NCBI GenBank assembly: GCA_944321335.1
Contig: CALUKX010000013.1
Location: 1-48,692 of the forward strand
From: an uncultured Phocaeicola sp.
GTDB lineage: Bacteria; Bacteroidota; Bacteroidia; Bacteroidales; Bacteroidaceae
Direction of reading: 5' to 3'
Length of the DNA: 48,692 bases
The translations under genes were made by a program, and so were the position numbers. A model generated the notes under the pieces. The model had not been told where the DNA came from and searched no databases. It saw only the letters and a program-made list of their open reading frames with translations. Below, piece by piece: positions 43,388-48,692 of the stretch (position 1 is its first letter; every line of letters starts with the position of its first letter).

Positions 43388-44797
43388 ATGAACATGAACG
43401 TACAAGATACCATCTGTGCCATCGCCACCGCCCAAGGCGGAGCCATCGGAACCATCCGTGTATCGGGTCCCGAAGCCATCACTTTTACTGACCGCATCTT
43501 TACCCCTATGGGCAAAGACACCCGTCCGCTTGCCGAACGTCAGGCATACACCCTCACCTTCGGACAGATAAAGAACGATGAAGGCGAAATCGTCGACGAA
43601 GTATTGGTGAGCCTCTTCCGTGCGCCCCACTCGTACACAGGCGAGAACTCCACCGAAATCTCATGCCACGGCTCGGCCTATATCCTGCAGCAAGTGATGC
43701 AACTCCTCATCCGTAACGGATGCCGTGCTGCCGGACCGGGTGAATTCACCCAACGTGCCTTCCTCAACGGCAAGATGGACTTGAGTCAGGCTGAAGCTGT
43801 AGCCGATCTGATAGCATCCTCTTCAGCAGCCACACACCGGTTGGCGATGAACCAGATGAAAGGCGGATTCAGCAAAGAACTGTCGGTTTTGAGAGATAAA
43901 TTGCTGCATCTTACTTCACTGATGGAGCTGGAACTCGACTTCAGCGACCACGAAGAACTGGAGTTTGCCGACCGTAGCGAACTGAAGCAAATTGCTTCGC
44001 AAATTGAAACAGTGATAGGCGGACTTGTGCAATCGTTCAGTGTAGGAAACGCCATCAAGAACGGTATTCCGACAGCCATCATCGGTGAAACCAATGCCGG
44101 CAAATCGACGTTGCTCAACGCTCTGCTAAATGAAGAGAGAGCCATCGTAAGCGACATCCACGGCACTACCCGCGACGTGATAGAAGATACAATGAACATC
44201 GGCGGAGTGACGTTCCGTTTCATCGATACAGCCGGTATCCGGGAAACGAGCGACACTATCGAAAACATGGGTATAGAACGCAGTTTCCAGAAGCTGGAGC
44301 AAGCCGATATCGTGCTTTGGGTAATCGACGGATCGGAAGCTAAGACTGAGTTTGAGAAGCTGGGAAGCAAGATTCTGCCCAAATGTGAGGGCAAGCAACT
44401 CATCGTAGTTCTGAACAAGGCCGACCTGACAGGCAAGACCGATGAAGCGGTTCTTCCATCGGAAAATCTTCCGGCCAACGCCCGAATCATCTCCATTTCG
44501 GCCAAGGAAAAGATTGGCATCGACAAGCTGCAACAACTACTGTTGAAGGCAGCCGATATCCCCGAGATATCACAAAGCAATGTGATAGTAACGAACGTGC
44601 GCCATTACGAGGCTTTGAGTAAGGCGCTGGAGGCGATTCATCGGGTACAGGATGGCATGGAGATGGGACTGCCGGGCGATCTGGTAAGTCAGGACCTGAG
44701 GGAATGTCTGTTCCATCTGGCAGAGATTGTGGGTGGCGAGATTACTACCGATGAAGTTTTGGGAAATATCTTCAAGAACTTTTGCGTCGGCAAGTAA
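43388..44797 (+). CDS. mnmE: tRNA uridine-5-carboxymethylaminomethyl modification GTPase
   Basis: 469 aa. With MnmG it modifies the wobble uridine of several tRNAs. The N-terminal folate-binding domain (1-120) has AIATAQGGAIGTIRVSG; the GTPase is inserted in a helical domain: G1 GETNAGKS (233-240), G2/G3 GTTRD and DTAGIRE, G4 NKAD. The C-terminal FCVGK is the conserved CxGK, whose cysteine aids the reaction. The start is 43388 because the upstream ATG at 43370 lies in the promoter. Confidence 0.96.
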   Translation: MNMNVQDTICAIATAQGGAIGTIRVSGPEAITFTDRIFTPMGKDTRPLAERQAYTLTFGQIKNDEGEIVDEVLVSLFRAPHSYTGENSTEISCHGSAYILQQVMQLLIRNGCRAAGPGEFTQRAFLNGKMDLSQAEAVADLIASSSAATHRLAMNQMKGGFSKELSVLRDKLLHLTSLMELELDFSDHEELEFADRSELKQIASQIETVIGGLVQSFSVGNAIKNGIPTAIIGETNAGKSTLLNALLNEERAIVSDIHGTTRDVIEDTMNIGGVTFRFIDTAGIRETSDTIENMGIERSFQKLEQADIVLWVIDGSEAKTEFEKLGSKILPKCEGKQLIVVLNKADLTGKTDEAVLPSENLPANARIISISAKEKIGIDKLQQLLLKAADIPEISQSNVIVTNVRHYEALSKALEAIHRVQDGMEMGLPGDLVSQDLRECLFHLAEIVGGEITTDEVLGNIFKNFCVGK

Positions 44798-44842
44798 CTA
44801 TCTGATTACCAGTGAGTTAAATTGATTACAATCGATTGATAT

Positions 44843-44869
44843 GGCGCTCTTTACGGGGCGCCTTTTTTT
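44843..44869 (+). terminator. mnmE terminator
   Basis: GGCGCTC (44843-44849) and GGGCGCC (44856-44862) with one G-U pair, followed by seven T; a textbook intrinsic terminator. Confidence 0.9.
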
Positions 44870-44901
44870 GCTCACATAATTATAGCCTAAAAATCCCCGT
44901 A

Positions 44902-45996
44902 TTAATGCACCATGCATTCCTGAATATTCTTCAAAATAGATTCAAAAATATTCACAGATTCTTTTTCATTCAACCCGGCTTTCACCGCCACAGCAAACAG
45001 ATCTTCTTTCGTCGGTTCTATCTTATCATTGATTGACGTCGTGCGAAATCCGTTGATTCCATCACTTGGCAGCAAATCATAAGCCGGGGCAAAATACCAG
45101 TCACCATCACGGTAGATAAAAGCGAAGTTTTTGGCATGGTCGTCTTTGTTTCCTATCAGGTAGTTGAATACCATCAGCCGGTAAACTTTCCAAAGCTCAG
45201 CTACGTTATGCGTCAGCATAGCGCAAACCTGAAAGATGTGCATGTAGTCAATACTAGGCAAACGATAATCGGCACTGATAAGGCCGGCCACACTGACCAC
45301 ATGCAACTTGCCGTTTGGCGTCCGGTCGAATCGTTCTACACCGAAATACATGTCCTCAAAGAGTCGCGTTTCCGGCATTTCAATTCCGCATTCCTTGGCG
45401 AGCACCGAGTAACGATACTCATCCTTACCTATGCTTTGCGGATCTTGCTTGGCACGAAACTTAACCAGCCATTCCTTATCATTATAGCGGACGAAAATTT
45501 TAGGTCGTGCTCCACCCGGTGAACCTCCACGATATTGAAACTCTTCAATACCTTCACCCTTGTAATCATCACTATCCAGTATCTGCTCGGCTTCCAAGGC
45601 CAGCTTCTCGAAATCGGCATAATCCTGTCTCGTCACTACACTATTATCCGGACGGAACTCCAATGCTCCGCGTCCCGTCGAACCTACCAATGCAAGACGA
45701 TCCAACAAAGTTAAAGTTCGAGGATTAACACCCTGCTGTTGCAAGTATCTGTCCAGAATGAGCAAGCCCCATCCATCAGGTAGACAATCGTCAAAAACGC
45801 CGAATCCTCCTTCAAACGGACGAGGCTTGGCTATAAAAACACCACTTTGCAAAGGCAATTCAAACGGTGAAATAGAGAAGCCTGTGCTGAGCCATTCTGC
45901 CGAATATTCAAAGGCACACAATCCATCTTTGGTCAGCGCCAAACGTCCGACCAACCGATTGCTGTTGAGCACTTCTATTTGCCTGATATTATTCAT
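44902..45996 (-). CDS. hipA: HipA-family serine/threonine kinase toxin
   Basis: 364 aa; E. coli HipA has about 440. HipA-type kinase: flexible glycine-rich loop GGSPGGARPK (157-166) with Ser159 at the autophosphorylation position, ATP lysine Lys179, catalytic loop GNKDDHAKNF with Asp285 and Asn290, and metal-binding Asp307 in APAYDLLPS. Key residues are present, so it can be active. HipA phosphorylates Glu-tRNA synthetase and causes persistence; relatives hit other synthetases. Its ATG overlaps the hipB stop (ATGA), so translation is coupled. Confidence 0.9.
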   Translation of the reverse strand: MNNIRQIEVLNSNRLVGRLALTKDGLCAFEYSAEWLSTGFSISPFELPLQSGVFIAKPRPFEGGFGVFDDCLPDGWGLLILDRYLQQQGVNPRTLTLLDRLALVGSTGRGALEFRPDNSVVTRQDYADFEKLALEAEQILDSDDYKGEGIEEFQYRGGSPGGARPKIFVRYNDKEWLVKFRAKQDPQSIGKDEYRYSVLAKECGIEMPETRLFEDMYFGVERFDRTPNGKLHVVSVAGLISADYRLPSIDYMHIFQVCAMLTHNVAELWKVYRLMVFNYLIGNKDDHAKNFAFIYRDGDWYFAPAYDLLPSDGINGFRTTSINDKIEPTKEDLFAVAVKAGLNEKESVNIFESILKNIQECMVH

Positions 45997-46307
45997 TTTT
46001 TCTTTCCTCGTTTACGGGTAACACTTTGTTCGTTTAATACATCATCCAACGATTGATATTGCTTTTGTGCAAAGAGAGCATCAAACTCGGACAACGCATT
46101 CAAGGCAAACCCAATCTGAAGCAATCCTTTCAGCGAAATCTCTCCTGTCTGCTCAAAACGTCGGTAAGTGGCAAACTTAATACCGGCTCTTGAGGCCATG
46201 CCGTCCTGAGTTAAATTCAGCTCCAACCTTCGTGCTTTGACTCTTGCCGCAATCTGCTTGGCCACATCGTTTGGAGTAGATATATTAAATGTCATTATAT
46301 TATTCAT
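45993..46307 (-). CDS. hipB: HipB-like antitoxin, Xre-family helix-turn-helix
   Basis: 104 aa with an HTH domain at about 17-75 (VKARRLELNLTQDGMASRAG, then TYRRFEQTGEISLKGLLQIG) and a basic tail (RKRGKKK). It should neutralise HipA and repress the operon. Its stop overlaps the hipA ATG by 4 bp. The start may be ATG 46307 or 46295. Confidence 0.88.
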   Translation of the reverse strand: MNNIMTFNISTPNDVAKQIAARVKARRLELNLTQDGMASRAGIKFATYRRFEQTGEISLKGLLQIGFALNALSEFDALFAQKQYQSLDDVLNEQSVTRKRGKKK

Positions 46308-46350
46308 AATGTATATATTTCACCAATAACGAATAAAATATTGTTCTCTA

Positions 46351-46358
46351 CAAAGATA
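46351..46358 (-). promoter_or_regulatory. -7 promoter element of hipBA
   Basis: TATCTTTG on the minus strand, 43 bp before the hipB start. Confidence 0.5.
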
Positions 46359-46403
46359 AGAAATAGATTTCAATACGATGTATCTTGTGGCTTCTTTTTT
46401 ATA

Positions 46404-46481
46404 GAAGACTTATCCATAACCGTAAATTCCCTCATTTTTGTACCTTTTCATCCTAAAAATCCTCAAATTTCATAAGTCTTC
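46404..46481. repeat. 10-bp inverted repeat upstream of hipBA
   Basis: GAAGACTTAT (46404-46413) and ATAAGTCTTC (46472-46481) are perfect arms 58 bp apart between the metallophosphoesterase stop and the hipBA promoter. It could be a pair of HipB operator half-sites or a weak terminator. Confidence 0.4.
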
Positions 46482-46519
46482 GCAAAATACGCTTTGATAT
46501 TCAAGAAATTACTTATTAT

Positions 46520-47290
46520 TTACCCTATATCCAGATATTTTCCCGGATCAAAACCATTCATCAGATGCTCGTCTCGAAATACGTAGCCCATCTGATTGGA
46601 CAAAACTTTCGTGCCTCCTATCTCGACATCGATATTGGTATGCGAATGGCCATAGATCCAGGCATCGATGCGACTTTCACATATCAAATTTTCGTACTCG
46701 GTTGCAAAGGCACTGTTCAAGACAGAACCTTTATGATGCAGTGCCACAACCTGGAGAGTCGGCAAATGATGGGTCACGACGACGATATGCTTTGCCGTGC
46801 TTCGGGCAATGCTTTCCTTGACGAACTCGATAGCGGACTCATGCATCCGATTGAAATCATCGGTCTGGAGCAACCGTTCTCCACAACGGATCTGACGGAA
46901 GTCATTCATGCCTTTCCAGACAAAATATTCGTCGGCCGGATTGATTCGTGACCATAAGGTACTCAGAATAAAATCAGTGTCATCAATTCTTACCACCTGA
47001 TTCTGATAGTAGCCCACATTCTCCATAAATTTCCAGGTCCACTGAAAGCCGCGTTCCATCACATCGGAATAATGATAATACTCGTGATTTCCGGGAATAA
47101 TCAGGACCTGACGATAGTTGCTGGATGCCCACTTCCAGAAGCTTTTCAGTGGGGCATCCGCCTGCTTGAGGTAGAAAATATCTCCGGCAAGGACCAGTAC
47201 GTCTCCCGTTACAGGAAATTCTTGTTGCTTCAGGTATCCGCTGTTGTCTGCCAATTCCATATGCAGATCGCTCATGTATTGAATTTTCAT
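46520..47290 (-). CDS. metallophosphoesterase (calcineurin-like)
   Basis: 256 aa. Dimetal motifs: SDLH (Asp8, His10), GDI (Asp37), GNHE (Asn68, His69), THH near 177, and GHSH near 216. Cytosolic by lack of a signal. Substrate unknown; the family covers phosphodiesterases, nucleases and protein phosphatases. It is 15 bp downstream of a second, unrelated-looking metallophosphoesterase on the same strand. Confidence 0.88.
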   Translation of the reverse strand: MKIQYMSDLHMELADNSGYLKQQEFPVTGDVLVLAGDIFYLKQADAPLKSFWKWASSNYRQVLIIPGNHEYYHYSDVMERGFQWTWKFMENVGYYQNQVVRIDDTDFILSTLWSRINPADEYFVWKGMNDFRQIRCGERLLQTDDFNRMHESAIEFVKESIARSTAKHIVVVTHHLPTLQVVALHHKGSVLNSAFATEYENLICESRIDAWIYGHSHTNIDVEIGGTKVLSNQMGYVFRDEHLMNGFDPGKYLDIG

Positions 47291-47305
47291 ATTACTTGTT
47301 TTTAG

Positions 47306-47899
47306 TTATTTGTTATTTGTCGTTTTTTTAAATTCTTCAACCTGTTTCTCGATGATTGCCTTCACCTGCTCAAACGAAACCGGGGTGAAATCATTGTTGT
47401 CTACTCCAACATCATATTGTGTCGGAAGAAGCATACTCAGCCGAGGGGCATCCTTTCCGGTATTATTCCTACAGGTATGCACGTGTCCGAAAAGCTGCCA
47501 TGTGCCATTGTAGGAGCCGCCATAACAAAGGAACGGACAGTGATTCAGATAAATCTTCTGTTTGTCTACCTTGATATACATCTGCATTGCTATATGCTCG
47601 AAGTATTTCGTGTAATTCTGCCTCAGGTTCTTGATGTCGTGGTTGCCGGAAATAAGGTATATTTTCCCGTTCAGCCTGCTCAGTACGTTTATCCATTCGG
47701 CTGAACCGCCCAGACAGAAATCGCCCAAGTGAAACACTACATCATCCTGACCTACTACACGGTTCCAGTTCGAAATAATCGTTTCATTCATGTGCGTCAC
47801 ATCCTTGAAAGGCCTGTTGCAGAACCTGATGATATTGGTGTGGTTAAAGTGGGTGTCGGATGTAAAGAACACCCTGCTTCCGTCAAATTTATAATTCAT
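47306..47899 (-). CDS. metallophosphoesterase, small
   Basis: 197 aa. Motifs: SDTHFNH (Asp15, His17, His20), GDF (Asp60), GNHD (Asn86-Asp88), NHC with His120, and GHVH (His139, His141). The set is complete, so it should be active. The SDTHFNHxNII beginning is typical of small phage- and element-borne phosphoesterases. First gene of a two-gene unit with 46520-47290. Confidence 0.85.
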   Translation of the reverse strand: MNYKFDGSRVFFTSDTHFNHTNIIRFCNRPFKDVTHMNETIISNWNRVVGQDDVVFHLGDFCLGGSAEWINVLSRLNGKIYLISGNHDIKNLRQNYTKYFEHIAMQMYIKVDKQKIYLNHCPFLCYGGSYNGTWQLFGHVHTCRNNTGKDAPRLSMLLPTQYDVGVDNNDFTPVSFEQVKAIIEKQVEEFKKTTNNK

Positions 47900-48013
47900 A
47901 ATGTTTTATTTATGCGCATCACTGCGTGGTTAATAATAGGTTACAATCCAGCCTGTGGACGGAATTGACGGAGAAGAGCGCATCGTGCGAACGTCACCAA
48001 CAGGCACAAAATA

Positions 48014-48056
48014 AAAAGCCGTCGAAAAGTTTGGTAAGGACTTTCCGACGGCTTTT
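48014..48056. terminator. strong hairpin
   Basis: AAAAGCCGTCGAAAAGT (48014-48030) pairs with 48040-48056 with one G-U pair; A- and T-tracts flank, so it could work both ways. It lies just beyond the coding trace at 48063-48255 on the minus strand. Confidence 0.8.
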
Positions 48057-48062
48057 CATTTA

Positions 48063-48255
48063 TCATTTCAGCGGGATACCAGCATCATCGTATCCCCCAT
48101 GAATTATCAAACGTTCGTCGGAAAAGATCTTTGAAAGTATAGAATGTTCCAATGCTTGAAGTATGGACACACGACAGCACTTCAAAGCATTTCGTGCTTC
48201 GATCTGATATAATTGTCCGGTTGTTCATTTTTCTTTGCTGCATTGTAAACTTCAT
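48063..48255 (-). pseudogene. possible frame-broken small gene
   Basis: From a minus-strand ATG at 48255, with a TAATTTTA promoter-like element about 30 bp upstream, a 56-codon frame is open but looks unlike protein. Another frame reads LYQIEARNALKCCRVSILQ, then ERLIIHGGYDDAGIPLK, to a TGA at 48063 just before the terminator at 48056. It has natural codon use but no ATG and a TGA upstream. A frameshift in a small gene would explain this. I do not recognise the family. Confidence 0.35.
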
Positions 48256-48373
48256 GTTTTTATTTAATTGACGTCGTAAAATTAAGGATTTTCTTGATAA
48301 CCAGCAAATTTAACGCAGAAACATCATTTCCCAGTTCATTTCTACAATTCCAAAGGTACCCAATCAAAACCTT

Positions 48374-48520
48374 TTAAAAATAGCCTTGCATTGAAAGCGA
48401 CTTTACTTTATCTCCGTATTCATAATATACGTTCAATAGATTTACATAGACATCCGGAATGATTACGTCCGCAAGTTTGTCGTCGACAAGGTCAGCTTCC
48501 CTTTCCGCAACAATTTTCAT
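48374..48520 (-). CDS. small hypothetical protein
   Basis: 48 aa from ATG 48520 (a GTG at 48556 would give 60). The sequence is acidic, with EREADLVDDKLADVIIPDVY and then VNLLNVYYEYGDKVKSL, and has plausible codon use. No family recognised; no -7 element is clear. It may be real or chance. Confidence 0.35.
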   Translation of the reverse strand: MKIVAEREADLVDDKLADVIIPDVYVNLLNVYYEYGDKVKSLSMQGYF

Positions 48521-48549
48521 TTTAAGGAAAAAAGTTTTTATAATTTTTC

Positions 48550-48672
48550 CTTTCACCCTTTCAACTAACTATATATCAACGCATTACGGGTGAAAGCAAG
48601 GTTTTTTGCTTTCACGTAAACCTTCTATTTTCCGCCACACCGACTTTATCGGCTGTAAAACAGTCGATAAAG
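48550..48672. repeat. competing inverted repeats at the window edge
   Basis: CTTTCACCC (48550-48558) pairs with GGGTGAAAG (48588-48596); the overlapping GTGAAAGC (48590-48597) also pairs with GCTTTCAC (48608-48615). Only one stem can form at a time. A further hairpin, CTTTATCGGCTGT/ACAGTCGATAAAG (48644-48672), has one G-U pair and a 3-nt loop. No gene is recognised here. Confidence 0.5.
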
Positions 48673-48692
48673 AAAAAAGTGAGTAGGAAAAT

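Noticed and set aside
46372-46437. Tiny ORF (21 codons) upstream of hipB on the minus strand
   Set aside because: Too short to support; overlaps an inverted-repeat arm; no start signal.
1-48692. CRISPR arrays, tRNA or rRNA genes, insertion sequences
   Set aside because: No regularly spaced repeats, cloverleaf sequences, rRNA signatures or transposase motifs were seen; a tRNAscan or ISfinder search would be needed to be certain.

Overview
The window looks like chromosome from a gut Bacteroidales species, most likely Bacteroides or Phocaeicola. Four things point there: a fused fucokinase/GDP-fucose pyrophosphorylase (Fkp), a UpxY-type NusG paralogue, families largely confined to this phylum (porin O/P, DUF5687, DUF5063), and many intergenic TAnnTTTG elements, the Bacteroidetes -7 promoter signature, with almost no Shine-Dalgarno sequences. 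It holds about 42 recognisable genes. I saw no rRNA, tRNA, CRISPR array, insertion sequence or prophage.

Layout. 1-1.6 kb: palindromes and a secreted transglutaminase-like protein. 1.7-8.9 kb: a fucose block. gmd and fcl make GDP-L-fucose from GDP-mannose; fkp and fucP import and activate free fucose. A decayed module (55-aa ORF plus a GNAT acetyltransferase with an internal deletion) sits between the two halves. 9-10.3 kb: HAD hydrolase, orphan UpxY antiterminator and convergent GtrA flippase. 10.4-16.6 kb: aspS, a MATE exporter whose end overlaps a convergent porin, a YigZ/IMPACT protein and an EamA transporter. 16.8-20.3 kb: serC, serA and a DUF1015 gene, separated by hairpins. 20.5-26.6 kb: DbpA-like helicase, glmS, then DUF5063, a 3'-5' exonuclease and an RlmI-like methyltransferase as one operon.

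26.7-36.2 kb: ftsK with a LolA-like chaperone, then trxB, an M16 peptidase, and a DUF5687 permease with its ABC ATPase. 36.4-38 kb: NlpC/P60 lipoprotein and a secreted protein of unknown role. 38.1-39.3 kb: TtcA-like enzyme and DUF486 membrane protein. 39.4-43.3 kb: TPR/beta-propeller protein, short NfeD, flotillin FloA and nucleoside phosphorylase. 43.4-44.9 kb: mnmE with a strong terminator. 44.9-47.9 kb: an accessory segment with a HipBA pair and two tandem metallophosphoesterases. 47.9-48.7 kb: no confident gene, but a strong hairpin, a frame-broken coding trace, a 48-codon ORF and a set of competing inverted repeats.

Most of the window is housekeeping. The most unusual material is the eroded GNAT module in the fucose block, DUF1015 beside serine biosynthesis (with a promoter inside a terminator loop), the MATE/porin coding overlap, the repeated hairpin-plus-17-mer element at 30.0 and 36.2 kb, and the right-hand accessory segment. 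I found no clear-cut undescribed system; the best candidates are listed as findings with tests.
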